Shown: positions 44,225-55,800 of the stretch, one piece after another
Layout: each line of letters begins with the position of its first letter
Position numbering within the stretch: the stretch's first letter is position 1
Assembly (NCBI GenBank): GCA_026168455.1
Contig: CM047430.1
Coordinates: 4,425,448-4,489,447, forward strand
Direction of reading: 5' to 3'
Source: Theocolax elegans
Taxonomy: Eukaryota > Arthropoda > Insecta > Hymenoptera > Cerocephalidae
DNA length: 64,000 nt
Notes under the pieces: generated by a model
Told to the model about the DNA's origin: nothing
Seen by the model: the letters and a program-made list of their open reading frames with translations, nothing else
The model's database searches: none
Position numbers and translations under genes: made by a program

Positions 44225-44600
44225 CTTCGTATCCTAGAAGTGCATTAAAATTGATTTTTCATATGGCCCCATAAATGAGAAATGCAATAGCATCAATGAC
44301 TCAATAAGCCATGCACACTAGAAATGCAATTAAATTAATTTTCCATATAGCGCCAAAAGCGACAAATTAAAAAATAATAATGACTCATCTTACCCCGTAT
44401 GTTAGTAAAGGAATTGAATCAATGACTCCTGTTACACCCTATTCTAAAAATGCCATAAAATTGATTTTCCATATCACTCCATTAGCGAGGTATGCACTAG
44501 AATCAATAACTCATCTAACCCCCTATGCGATTAATGACATAGAATCAATGCCTTATAATGTCTCGTATGCTAGAAATGCTATATATGATAGTTTGCGTAT
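44225..44600 (+). repeat. Degenerate 42-bp tandem repeat
   Basis: The plus frame 44380-44589 falls into five 14-residue units: MTHLTPYVSKGIES, MTPVTPYSKNAIKL, IFHITPLARYALES, ITHLTPYAINDIES and MPYNVSYARNAIYD. The 42-base period extends upstream in decayed form to about 44225. It may be only a DNA repeat whose length is a multiple of three; no start signal or domain supports a gene. Confidence 0.7.
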
Positions 44601-45195
44601 AATCTCAATAGGCTTTCCAGTGACTCCAGTATAGTGGATATAGATTAATGATTGTTTAAACATGGTGAAATTATCCATAACTCCAGTGATTGGTAAAAAA
44701 TAGTACATTATTATATTATGCGAGTAACTGAGAACTACATTTAGAGTTTACGCAACCTATCATATGTGATGAATTGCTAACAATGGGTTTGTTTTAGTTT
44801 TATTTATTCGTCAGAAAGTCTATTCAGAGCATATTTTCATGTAGTAAAATAGAAACTTAACATGTATAAGATAGATTGCGTATAATCTCAATAGACTTTC
44901 TAGTGACTCAAGTATAGTAGATATAAATTAATGATTGTTTAAACATAGTGAAATTCATCATAACTCCAGTGATTGTACATAAATAGTACATTATGAGATT
45001 ATTCGAATAACTGAGAAGTGCATTTACAGTATACGCAAGTTATTATATGTGATGAATTGCTAACATTTGGTTGGCTTTAGTTTTATTTATTCGTCAGAAA
45101 GTCTCTTCAGAGCATATTTTCACGTAGTAAAATACAAACTTAAAATATATAAGATAGCTTGCGTATAATCTCAATAGACTACCCAGTGGCTCAAG
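44589..45195. repeat. 283-bp tandem repeat, about 2.1 copies
   Basis: GCGTATAATCTCAATAG begins near 44595, 44878 and 45161, a constant 283-base step, and the intervening sequences correspond throughout (GATTGTTTAAACAT, TTTATTTATTCGTCAGAAAGTCT and others) with few changes. No coding region is seen. Confidence 0.93.
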
Positions 45196-45460
45196 TAAAA
45201 ACTAAAACTAAAAAGGGGGGGATGGTGGGGCCCCTTCGTCGCCCCAATCAGTGAGGTACGTCCAGCCCGGAAGATTGTTTATATGTCCCCGTCGTGGATG
45301 AAATCCACGTCGGGAGGCATATCTCCAATCCCGTTACCTCTCCTTAAGAAGGAAAAAATCGCGTGGGAGGTGAAAGTGCATTGCTAAAGTTAGCATTGTC
45401 GCACAATAATAAAAATATGATTTGAAAATTCGTGAATTTATTGCTTGTTTATATTATAAG
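45196..45460. other. GC-richer spacer without gene
   Basis: The segment 45215-45360 is GC-rich with short inverted words (CGTCGTGGATGAAATCCACGTCGG). No feature is recognised. Confidence 0.35.
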
Positions 45461-45587
45461 TTATATGATAAATGAATTTATTGATCTCCACAAGCCAAAG
45501 AAATATTCCTCACAACTCAAGCCTTACTTGAGTTGTGAGGAATATTTCTTTGGCTTGTGGAGATCAATAAATTCATTTATCATATAA
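45461..45587. repeat. Perfect 60-bp hairpin with 7-base loop
   Basis: Arms 45461-45520 and 45528-45587 are exact reverse complements (for example CTCCACAAGCCAAAG and CTTTGGCTTGTGGAG), separated by GCCTTAC. Such perfection means a very young inverted duplication, a hairpin RNA source, or an artefact of assembly. No transposon termini are evident. Confidence 0.95.
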
Positions 45588-45899
45588 ATAAAAATATGAG
45601 TTTACAGAACATTTAGAGAAAGCAGAAGTAAGCAGAAGCTTACGTTAAGTAGGAAAAAGCACTAGGCTGAAAGAACCTACTTGTAGTAGTGAGTTAGTTA
45701 AAAGAATGAAAAATGAGATGAAAGGTGGAATGGGTATGAGGTTGAGTGGAAAAAGAGAAAGAGAAATAAATAGAATATGTGATGGGGTGCATTGATGAGC
45801 CGAGCAGGGCCATTCTACAGAGCTCCGGCTGGTTCTTCCGGCGAAATGCCTACGAGAAGCAGCCATCCACCCTGCATATGTTTCCTCCCCATCGCATCA
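45588..45899. other. 3' flank of Jockey element, unrecognised sequence
   Basis: Purine-rich on the plus strand to 45780, then a GC-rich 100-base block (45785-45890) with CATTTCGCCGGAAGAACCAGCCGG on the minus strand. The minus frame 45645-45866 has no known domain. It might be the 3' tail of the neighbouring Jockey element or another small repeat. Confidence 0.35.
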
Positions 45900-47690
45900 A
45901 TGTCAATTAAATAGAATTTATTTTTGAATGACGAATAGTTGTTCCTACGGGGCGGACAGGAAGTCCTTTGGTCGCGCATGTTTGTTTTTGGGATCGAATT
46001 CGTATTTACCGAGGTTGTTTGTTTTCGTAGAATTTTTCGGTCGCAGTTTTAATGAGATTATGTAAATATTCTATTTCGAGTTCTCCATGGATTAATGAAT
46101 TTTTAGTTACCGTATCGCGTTTGTTATTTTTCGTAAAGTATTATTTTAAATTATTCGAAGTTTATTAATGTTTGTTTTACACGTGCCGCCCCAGATCGCT
46201 GAGGCGTATGTTAGAATTGGTCAAATTAAGGTTTTATAAATTATTTTGCCGTTATTTAGATTGAGAGACGAGTGATTTCTTAAAAGCGGATTTCCTTTAG
46301 TTAAGACCCCGATGGCTTTGTTACGAACGTTAGTAGTGTGTTGTGTGTAGATGAGTTTACGATCGAGTGTTACGCCAAGATATTTTACCGCGGGTTTCCA
46401 TTCTATTGGTGTTTTATCGAAGTTAGATGGATTTAGGTTTGCGGTTGGCGCTCTCTTTTTAGAGAACATTATTGCTTCGGATTTAGTCGCGTTGATTTTA
46501 ATTTTCCATTTACTGCAGAATTGATGAATGTCGTTTAGCGCGTTGTTAAGTAATTTTACGATTTTTTCATCACTTCGCGAGGTCGCGTATATTACCGTGT
46601 CGTCAGCGTAGATCCCGATATTTACGTTGTCGGTCGAGGGTAGGTCGTTAATGTAAATTAAAAAGAGCAGAGGTCCCAACAGGCTGTCCTGAGGGACTCC
46701 CGCTTTTATAGGAAATTCGCGAGATTCTGCGTCGTTTAGTTTAACTTTAAATTTCCGGTTTTTTAGATAGGAAGCTAAGATGTAAATTAGGTTAGAGTTT
46801 ATTTTATTTTCGATTAGTTTGCGAAGGAGACCGTTTATCCAGATGCTACCAAAGGCTTTCTCTACGTCGAGAAGTACCGCCCCGGTGTTTCGTTTCCAGT
46901 TAAAGTTCCGAGTAATGTCTTCGGTTAGTCTAAGTATTTGGTGTTGTGTAGAATGAGCCTGTCTAAACCCGAATTGTTCCTGTCTGATCGTTAGGCGGTC
47001 AGTCATGTCATCCCTAAGTCTTGATGAGCAAGTGCTCGAATGCCTTGCTCATTGTGTTAAGGAGGCTAATTGGTCTGTAGCTAGTCGGGAGGGTCGGGTC
47101 TTTACCTGCTTTGGGAAACACCAAGACGGTCGCCGTTTTCCAGATGTCTGGGAAATATTTATGTTTAATGCACGCGTTGAGTATGTCGCTTAAGTGGGTT
47201 AATGCTTTTATAGGTAATTATTTCAAAATGATGTTACTTATTGTATCCGGGCCGGGTGCTTTATTGTTTTTCGCGCGTTTAAGATATTTTTTAAGTTCGA
47301 ACGGAATTATCGGTGCAATTGTATTAGGGTTATTGTTAGAATTGTTTAGATAATTTAGGATTAAATTCTCCGTTTCTGCAGTAAAATTGGAATTGTTACG
47401 AGGCATTTTATGCGGTGTGAACGTTTTCGCGAAGTTTTCGGCTAGTTGGTTAGCTTTATCGTCCGGTGAAAAATATTTAAGTTGATTATTTGAATCTTTT
47501 AACGGTGGAATATTAGTATGAGTTCGCGTAAATGCTTTGGTCATTCTCCACAAACTATTGTCTTTAATGTTTAGGGATTTTACTTTATTATTCCACGATT
47601 CGCATTTAAAGTTTTTTATTTGGTTGTCTATTAAGCGTCGAATTGAATTAATATGGTTTTTAAGGATTGGATTATATCGTTTACGGTTTT
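45900..47690 (-). pseudogene. Jockey-type non-LTR reverse transcriptase, C-terminal part
   Basis: In order on the minus strand: NNKAPGPDTISNIILK (47218-47270), PTLPTSYRPISLLNT (about 47050-47100), EQFGFRQAHSTQHQ, AVLLDVEKAFGSIW (motif A), GVPQDSLLGPLLFLIYINDLP, the catalytic YADD (near 46605) and KYLGVTLDRKL. This is followed by the thumb and, past a stop near 46235, a decayed C-terminus (LTYASAIWGGTCK; TATEKFYEN) to about 45920. These blocks are typical of the Jockey clade. At least two frame breaks (near 47210 and 47000) and several stops make it non-functional. It is continuous with the endonuclease at 49610-50583 apart from the inserted foldback. Confidence 0.88.
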
Positions 47691-47696
47691 CGCGGA

Positions 47697-49592
47697 CCCG
47701 TTAAGTCCTGAATGGACACAATTTTCCGAGTTTTTTCAAGCGATGAAATAGCTTGAAAATTGAACGCAGAAAAAATTCTAAACAATGAATTTCGATGTAA
47801 AAATCGACGAACTTTCCGAATCCACTATTAGTTTTTCGAATAAATTGCTTTTTTTATAGGTTATGTTCGCGTTTCTTGTCAAAAATCGTGTTTTTTTAAA
47901 AATAAATTTTCAAAAAACCAAGATTTTAAGACCGAAAAACATAAGAAGAAGGGTAAAATCGTGCATTTCTTGCGTCCATGGACCTTTTACTATAATGTTG
48001 ACATAGTTGCCAAGTAAAATTCAAGATTGCATGTTACAAAATGGCGTCTAAAACCGGAATTTTTTAGCTAAATTATATCTTTTCATATTTTTAAATAATA
48101 AAAATTACTTTGTCGTGAATAAATACGAAAACTCGTAAAAAGTGGTATTTCTTGTTGTAAATTATAAATTTGAGGTTAAATGTCATATTTTCAACATGGC
48201 GGATCCAAGATGGCGGATGTAATTTTTGAAAATCCATGTATTTCAGGTCGAATTTTTTATAGCGGGGTTTTTTGGGTCGCTCTTTACGAATTTGAATTTA
48301 CATTTTGAAAATTTTGTAATTCAAAATGGCGGATACAAGTTGGCGGACAAAAATTTTCGATATCAACTGATTTGTACAAAGTTTTGTGCAAGGGTTTTTT
48401 TTGGATCGCTGCTTTTGATTCTGAAGTTATTTTTTTAATACTCTTGAAATCAAAATGGCAAATCCAAGATGGCTGACAAATTCTTAAGTATTTTCAGTAA
48501 AAAGTAAAAACAAAAATTATAAAAATTATAAAAGAAATGATAAAAATTGTAAAATGGCAAAAAAAATAAAAATTATAATAAAAATAAAAAGAAAATGTAA
48601 AAAATCTAAAAAATTATAAAAAAAAATTTTTGTAAATGTCTACCTAAAGATGAATATAAAACAGTTGATATTTGTCATCTCCGTCCGCCATTTTGGATAT
48701 GCCATTTTGATTTCAAGAATATCCAAAAAATAACTTCAAAATCATAATCAGCGATCCAAAAAAACCCTTGCACACAACTTTGTATAAATCAGTTGATATT
48801 GAAAATTTTTGTCTGACATCTTATACCCGCCATTTTGAATTCCAAATTTTTCAAAAGGTTATTTCAGATTCGTAAACAGCGACCCAAAAAACCCCCCCAT
48901 AAAAAATTTAACCAGAAATACTTGATTTTTCAAAAATTTCTTTCGCCATCTTGGATCCGCTATTTTGAATTACAAAATTTTCAAAATGTAAATTCAAATT
49001 CGTAAAGAGCGACCCAAAAAACCCCGCTATAAAAAATTCGACCTGAAATACATGGATTTTCAAAAATTACATCCGCCATCTTGGATCCGCCATGTTGAAA
49101 ATATGACATTTAACCTCAAATTTATAATTTACAACAAGAAATACCACTTTTTACGAGTTTTCGTATTTATTCACGACAAAGTAATTTTTATTATTTAAAA
49201 ATATGAAAAGATATAATTTAGCTAAAAAATTCCGGTTTTAGACGCCATTTTGTAACATGCAATCTTGAATTTTACTTGGCAACTATGTCAACATTATAGT
49301 AAAAGGTCCATGGACGCAAGAAATGCACGATTTTACCCTTCTTCTTATGTTTTTCGGTCTTAAAATCTTGGTTTTTTGAAAATTTATTTTTAAAAAAACA
49401 CGATTTTTGACAAGAAACGCGAACATAACCTATAAAAAAAGCAATTTATTCGAAAAACTAATAGTGGATTCGGAAAGTTCGTCGATTTTTACATCGAAAT
49501 TCATTGTTTAGAATTTTTTCTGCGTTCAATTTTCAAGCTATTTCATCGCTTGAAAAAACTCGGAAAATTGTGTCCATTCAGGACTTAACGGG
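47697..49592. mobile_element. 1.9-kb foldback element, TTAA-type ends, inserted in Jockey
   Basis: The ends are CCCGTTAAGTCCTGAATGG and its reverse complement. Inverted arms of 700-900 bases are nearly identical in the outer ~500 bases. Inside the arms a ~150-base unit containing AAATGGCGGATCCAAGATGGCGGA recurs two to three times, with one more copy in the right arm than in the left. The right end is followed by TTAA (49593-49596). On the left TTAA is missing, yet the Jockey frame is in phase if one TTAA is counted. CCC termini at TTAA recall piggyBac-type elements. No transposase is present. Confidence 0.82.
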
Positions 49593-49609
49593 TTAATACG
49601 TTTCTATGT

Positions 49610-50583
49610 TTTATTGATTTAATTATTTCGTCCGGTAACGGAAGGTTGCCGGTTTTATTTTCGATTAATGGTGTGGAAATGTCTATTGCTTTTTGGATGG
49701 TTTGTGCAAAGTCAGTGATAGCAGTGTCTATTTCGTGTTTTGTGTCTATATCTTGTAGTGTAGTGATGTTTTCGTCAAAGTAATTGTTAAATGTCTGCCA
49801 GTTAGTTTTTGCGAAGTTGTATTTAATTTTTGTCGGATTGCAAATTGTTGTTAAGTTGATAGTTATGTATACGGGGCAATGGTCTGAGTCTAATTCGGAA
49901 TCTGGGAGAGTGCAGATATTAGAAGAAAAATTTAAGTTTTTAGAGATCATGAAATCTATTATATCGGGTTTGCATTTTTTGTTGTAAGGATAGTGAGTGA
50001 AGCTCGCTGGGGCGTGAATGTAAAGTTGTTTATTAATGCAATATTTACTGAGTTGGCTACCGAGTGCGTTTATAGTGCGAATTCCCCAGCGCGTATGTTT
50101 AGCGTTAAAGTCACCGGCGGCTATTACTGTGTCGGCTGTTTTAAAGATTTTATCGTAGTCGTTTTTGTTGAATTTAACAGAAGGTGAGTTATAAGTTGTT
50201 ATTATCGCGATGTCGGTTCCGCGGGTTTTGATTTTAATTGCCGTTGCTTCTAAGTCTTCGGTATTTAAAGGTATATTATAATGTTTTAGACTGTTTTTAA
50301 CTATTACCGCGGTGCCCCGGTTTGTGTTATTTTTATAGACAGTGTAGTTTCGTAGTTTAAATGTACTGTTGTTTTTTAAAAGTGTTTCGTCAAGTAGGCA
50401 AATGTCAATGTCTTTTGTGTCTAGTAGTGTCTCTAGTTCGAGTTTTTTGTGTGTTAGTCGTCCGTTGGCGATCCAAACACAAATGGTTAGATGTTTATTT
50501 GGTGTATTATTCATGGTCCGGTTTTTTGTTTTGCTGTTAGTGAATAAGACCCCAATGAACCATGAAAACTCGTGGAACTCCAA
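49610..50583 (-). pseudogene. Jockey-type endonuclease (APE-like)
   Basis: The frame of about 330 residues starts at ATG 50583. It contains ICVWIANGRL near the start, DIDICLLDETLL (metal-binding glutamate), VIAAGDFNAKHTRWG (catalytic GDFN) and LDSDHCPVYITI (catalytic SDH), the APE-type endonuclease blocks in the usual order. The enzyme nicks target DNA to prime reverse transcription. All visible catalytic residues are kept. It is cut at IKHRNVL by the foldback and continues on the far side at 47690. Confidence 0.9.
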
Positions 50584-50672
50584 ACGACCCCTAGGTCCAT
50601 TATATTATTAAGCTTAGTCAACGCTTCCGAGTGACTTGTTATTAATTAATAATTAATCTCTCGCCTTATTAT
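50584..50672. other. Short AT-rich spacer
   Basis: Nothing recognised between the Jockey frame and the LTR-like segment; it may be the 5' end of the Jockey element. Confidence 0.3.
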
Positions 50673-51816
50673 TGTAACAGGGTATCCCTTCTAGCGTAGG
50701 CAAGGGTAAAGGGAGTAGTTGCTACCGCACTGCCCAGTTATACTCCCTAGGCGCTACCCCGTTGCTGATCTCCCGTATTTCTTTAGTTGCCAGAAACGCG
50801 AGCTGAAAAGGACCGCGAAGAAAAGGAGGTAAATCCACGGTAACCTTATCTCGGCTGCTCCTGAAATGGAGTGGGCGGTATTCGGTATAACGGGAATGCT
50901 AGACGCCGGTATTTAGTAATCAACTCGTACACGATTATTAATTATAAATAAAAATTAATTATTACTATAAAATAGAAAACTGATTTAATAAAGAAAATTA
51001 TAAACAAATAAATAACAAAAAAAAGATAGGCTGCGTGAGATCTCGCGATGAAGTATAACCACCGGGGTTACTCGCGCTATCTCTCTCGCATGCATACGCG
51101 ATCGCGCGTCGATTTCCTCGCCGTCGCGCACGGGCGATATCCGTCGATACTCAGATTTAATATAGCCGTTAAGAAAGTGTCATTACGGCTTCGGCGACTC
51201 GCGAGTGACGCACCATGTACCTGTCAATACCTACCGGCGGCACGCTTGACTTTGCTGGATTCCCCCCGTCACGCTCTCCCGCTCGCGGCAACTTGCCGTA
51301 CTCGCAGGGTTTCTGGGGAGTTGCTATAGCTGTGCAGTAAATACTAGCACGCTCATTTCCACCACACAATACTCTTCGCGGCACAAACTCCAGAACCCGG
51401 GCGTGAATCTGTACCGAGGATTTTTAGTCTTGCCACGTATGAGCAAGGAAGGCGTTACCGGCGACGCGCGTGTTTACGATACGTATACGAGCTTTTCCGA
51501 TCTACACTCGCGCTCATTATAAGGTATAGCTTCATACGCTTAGGAGTATGTAGCTTACTTTTACATTATTTTGAATCCTCCGTAGCATCCAGAGATATTT
51601 CTTTGCAATTGCGACTCGGACCGAGCGGTTCTCCTCGCGGCAAAGAACCGCATTCGTTGTACAGAAAGCAGCTAAGCAACTATCGCGGTTGTACAAGGGC
51701 TAACGTGCGTGCGCGGAATTGCCACAAGAGGGATGTGACAGCCCGACGCAAATGTCGCGCCAGTAAGTCATCTCCTAGACAACGTGAGGAGCACATGTAG
51801 GAACTACCCCGTTACA
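50673..51816. mobile_element. Segment with TGTAAC...GTTACA ends, probable solo LTR
   Basis: The 1144-bp segment begins TGTAACAGGG and ends CCCCGTTACA, inverted termini of ten bases (TGTAACRGGG). Length and ends resemble the LTRs at 5807, 10867 and 24858, but the interior is different, with a GC-rich right half. No clear target duplication is visible (left TTAT, right GCCT). No protein motif is seen in its small frames. Confidence 0.55.
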
Positions 51817-52055
51817 GCCTATCATATTTTTTACTATAGTTCTAAATGTGAATTTTAAATATAATATTATGATATATTATAGTTATAAAAATTAAAATAA
51901 AAAACGATATTAAATTTATCACATTTTCTAACATAAGTTTTTTTAATTTTAGTAAGCAACTTTTCAGATATGATTAATTCAAATGTAAAATATATTATAC
52001 CAATCGACGAATATACCTTAAAATAATGGTTTCAACCATAAAAATAATAAGAATT
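51817..52055. other. AT-rich spacer
   Basis: No gene or repeat recognised. Confidence 0.4.
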
Positions 52056-52296
52056 TTAACTTTTAGAGGACGGGATGGCCTCTATATGGGCCATGCCCAT
52101 GATCAACCCTTTACATGTGTTAGTTTTGAGATGTGAGACATCACAAAAACTCGATTTCTATACAAAAGTGAGAGAAAACAGTAAACCCTAATCCCCGTCC
52201 TCTAAAGGTTAAAAGTGATCCGATGTTTTTAGACATTAATTTTATTGAAAAAAGAAGCTTTTTTGAACCAGAAAATTCCCGTCCTCTAAAGGTTAA
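52056..52296. mobile_element. Small TTAA-flanked MITE with an extra terminus copy
   Basis: The segment 52060-52208 has ends CTTTTAGAGGACGGG and CCCGTCCTCTAAAGG and is flanked by TTAA (52056-52059, 52209-52212). About 70 bases further another CCCGTCCTCTAAAGG followed by TTAA occurs (52278-52296), so a second, overlapping or truncated copy may share the left end. TTAA duplication and short inverted ends fit a piggyBac-type MITE. Confidence 0.75.
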
Positions 52297-53329
52297 TATT
52301 ATAGTTTTATTATAAGAGAAATCTATTATAAGAGATACTCTATTGAAATAGAATAGTTCATTTCTTCTAGAGATTAAATGTTGCTAATAATTTTAAACTA
52401 ATATGACTTGACTAATATTTCCATTTGTTTATTCCACAGTTTTGCCAACATGCTCCTGGACATTACGTAAGCATTGCAATTTATAATATTTTTATATACA
52501 TTCTTAGAATTTTACATGCATCATTTGATTACACATTGTTATCTTCTAATTGAATTTGTATCATCTAGACAAAGCCGGTAACGGCAATCTTAACCGAATG
52601 TACCTGGATACATTGCTGAATTTCACATACATATACACACACACATACCCACGAGGAGGGAGTAAACGTGGTAATAACCTACCGAGTACGTCCCTTTCCA
52701 TAGCCCAGTCGACCCGTAGGTCCTCGACGACCTGATCCTAGATCCCAGAGGTTGGTTATTGACTTTGGTATGAAAGGCGGTCTAATGCCGCGGTGAGTAC
52801 TTCTCGCGCACGACGCTGTTCCTACAATTACAAATACATACACTCGTCAACACCTACATGATTCGGATACTTGAACTTGCTCCAGTACAACTTTTCACAA
52901 GGTTCCGTGTACCGCAGTTAGGTTGCTGCACTCTCTGCAACCGCGAGGTTTTTGTGTTAATTTTATCGCAACCTAAATCAAAGGCCTGCTCGAGTGCGCG
53001 AGGTCTTTTTACAAATGAAGCAACTAATTTACAGACTGGTATTTGAAATTACCGCCGATATACTAGCATTCTTCTCGAATGGTGTGGTAGGCGTCATCTA
53101 GTGGTCACTTTCAAAATTTTCTGCGCGGAGAGACTTAAGACAATGTATTTACTGACGAGGAAGTGTAGCAAATCAACACGTATCACTAACCTCAAAAATA
53201 ACAGGCACTGCAGAATATTATTAAAAACTTATTGCAAGCATCATGAAAAGCATGAAAAATCACTCGCCGCAAAGCAGTAACCAGTACTGAAAAGAGGAGC
53301 CTCGAAAAACGAGACTAAAGTCTACTAAC
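52297..53329. other. About 1 kb without a recognised gene
   Basis: AT-rich to 52550, then mixed composition with a short CA repeat (52635-52647). Short frames at 52550-52735 and 52858-53046 have no family motif. Confidence 0.4.
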
Positions 53330-53422
53330 TAAAGAGAGAGAGATTGATTGATTGATTGATTATAGTTTATTGTGGCCTTTGGGTAGAACCCTGTCTGGCT
53401 GTGGAGACTTACAAAATAGTAC

Positions 53423-53472
<50 letters not shown>

Positions 53473-53480
53473 ATTTGATG
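53330..53480 (-). repeat. Two non-LTR 3' ends joined by an AG microsatellite
   Basis: On the minus strand, one tail ends AATAAACTCATCAAATCAAAT at about 53470. After an uninterrupted (TC)n tract (53428-53468) comes a second, similar tail with GGGTTCTACCCAAAGGCC and AATAAACTATAATCAATCAATC (53335-53400). Both share the pattern GGGTTNTACCC...AATAAACTNATCAAT, so two related elements ended at or near the same place, or the tail was duplicated. Confidence 0.65.
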
Positions 53481-54230
53481 AGTTTATTAGGTACAGTGGG
53501 GTAAAACCCCGTAAACACAATTTGAAAAAATCGGCGCAGAATTTCTGTTACATAATAAAATAAAATCAAATAATAACAATAGTTATTTACACAATAAAAC
53601 TAAAGAACTAAAAATAACAAAATAAATAAATAATAATAAAATTAATATAAAATATGAAATAACAAAATAGATATAAAATAATGATATAAACAATGTTAGC
53701 AATGAACAGCGCCAAAAATAAAATACAAAAATATAAAATAAATATTGAACAATATACACGCAAAACATAGAGAATAGTGACAATTTACAAGTAATCGGCG
53801 GAATACAATAAAATAAAATAAGCGCTCAGAAGTCCGGTAATGAAAGGCAAATGATTCCCTCATTACTAATCCTCGCCTCCCAAGCCTGTCGATTGAGCTC
53901 AGAAAGATACAATAAAAGGGATAATTTGAAGGAACTAACGAGGAGAGGGTCAAAATTGGTGAAAGGGAGGTGATTGATGAGGCGAGAGGCAGTGATAATG
54001 AAGGAAATATTAAGGGCTTCACTTCTAGGAGGGAGATAATAGAGGGACAAGGGTGGGTGGCATGAGGAAGAACGGGATGAAAATCAAGCGTCGCGAATAA
54101 TGTAGTGACGAGCAATGTATGAAGGGGATTTATGCGAGATGATGTTAAAAACACAGGTAGCAATGAAAAGGGATCTCCTAAGCTCGACCGACAGCCAACC
54201 TAGCTTAAGACGGTATACTTTACTGGAGTC
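53473..54230 (-). pseudogene. CR1-type element: C-terminal end of ORF2 and 3' region
   Basis: The minus frame has LRRSLFIATCVFNIISHKSPSYIARHYIIRDA, followed in the next frame by a serine/leucine-rich end with ISFIITASRLINHLP and LSELNRQAWEARI. This resembles the thumb and C-terminus of CR1-like reverse transcriptases. The catalytic core expected before it is absent: the upstream frame is endonuclease sequence directly fused at about 54200. A 3' untranslated stretch of about 350 bases leads to the tail. Confidence 0.65.
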
Positions 54231-55378
54231 TATGTCATTTCTAACAAGTTTACGTAGATCTTTGTAAGTCTGATAATCCGAGCTCAGGCCAGTAGCCAAG
54301 TATCTTTTATACGCGACATTGCGAGCCTTAATATTCTGTTTGATGTGCGGTGTAATCCAAGATTTACTGAAGGTTTTAATGGTGATGAGTTTAGCAGGAG
54401 CGAGTGAATCAAATGTATGTAGGATGGCTGAAACAAGATTTGAAAGTAGAATGTTGATGGGAGTAGGGGACGAATAAGATGGCATCAGCGAACTTTGTGA
54501 AGAAGAAGGTGAACGACCAGACGACGTAGTTGAAGAGTGAGAGATTGATGACGTAGACGACACAGTGTTAGAGCAAGAGAGAGATGAAAGATGATTAAAC
54601 GTATCAGAAAAAAGAGTAGCCACCGCCGGCGGATCAATTAGAGCAAGGTTCCGCGACCAAATTCTTTTTACAGCCGGCAAAGGTTTGATAATATCCAATG
54701 CAAGTATAATATAGTCGTGCCCTGCTACAAAGGGAACTGATGACTTAGTATAAATATAGACTGGCGGAGGATTACGTATAATGAAAAGATCGAGCCATGT
54801 ATGAGATGAATGGGTTGGTGAGTGCGTATGATGTGTAGGATCGGATTTAATAAGGAAAAGGTTAAGTGAATCTAAATAGGAATCCAAAATAGCGGATGCC
54901 CCATCATTATTGCACATGTTAATAGTAAAATCGCCGGTGATGACTACATGGTCGCAAGTATGTAAATAATTTGTCAACGTATCAAAAAATTTAGACGGGT
55001 ATGCCGCTGTGGGCCTCCTATAAACAACACAAAACAGCAGCGAACTGTTTTTATTGAGAACTCGAAAAATCATAAACTCTGGAGTGTTGGAAAAAATGGG
55101 GTCGGAGTGAGCCACAAACCTAACACCAAGATTATTCTTGAAATAGGCTGCAATACCGTCCCCCCCCCCCCATCCTTACCAACCCGATCCAGTCTGTGCA
55201 AGGTGCAGTCAGGAAGGCCCAACATGTTAAAGGAGTCATGTTCTGTGAGAAAGGTTTCCGAGAAAGCAGTGATATCATAATTAGATGGCAGAACTAGTGA
55301 CTCAATGGATGAAAAGTGTGTTTTTAGGCGGTTTATATTAACATGAAAAATGGAGAATGAAGTGTTAGTAGGTGATGA
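54200..55378 (-). pseudogene. CR1-type element: endonuclease part of ORF2
   Basis: From 55360 the frame reads FHVNINRLKTHFSSIES and TAFSETFLTEHDS (metal-binding glutamate). It is broken at a run of C residues near 55161-55173, then continues through FCVVYRRPT, ITGDFTINM (family GDFN; the asparagine is threonine), HTWLDLFIIRN and GHDYIILALDI (family SDH). After a serine-rich linker comes a region before RT (SWITPHIKQNIKARNVAYKRY). The RT core is missing, fused at KLGWLSVELRRSLF to the C-terminal end. An APE-type endonuclease would nick target DNA; both catalytic blocks are altered here. Confidence 0.82.
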
Positions 55379-55419
55379 CGCCTGGCCAGGGTTGTAAGTA
55401 CTCGAATCATTTCGAGGAA

Positions 55420-55800
55420 TAGAATCCTTAAAAATCCATAATCAATTTTAATTTTGGATTTTCATTTACTGCGAATCCTAATCTCGCTTGATTTTATGAT
55501 TCTCAAATTTATCGAATCATAAGATTCAAGTGATTTAAGTATTTTCTGTCACATACAATCACAACTCCTTTTGATTTTTTTATTATATTTATTGAAAATC
55601 ATAAATACTAATGATTTTTGGATTTTTAGTTTTTATGAATCGCAAATACCGGTAACTTTAGGAGTTTTTCTTTCTAAGATTCACAAATACTAATGAATTT
55701 ATGAGTTTGTTTTTCACGAGTCAAAAATCCGTTTGATTTTGTAATTTTTTTTTTTTGATGACAATCATAAATACCGACGATTTTATAATTTTACGTATTT
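55420..55800. repeat. Subterminal degenerate repeats of the hAT-like element
   Basis: Variants of ATCATAAATACYRATGATTTTTGG recur at roughly 60-base steps (near 55600, 55680, 55760). Similar words recur at the other end (59210-59480). Subterminal repeats are common transposase-binding regions in hAT elements. Confidence 0.55.
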
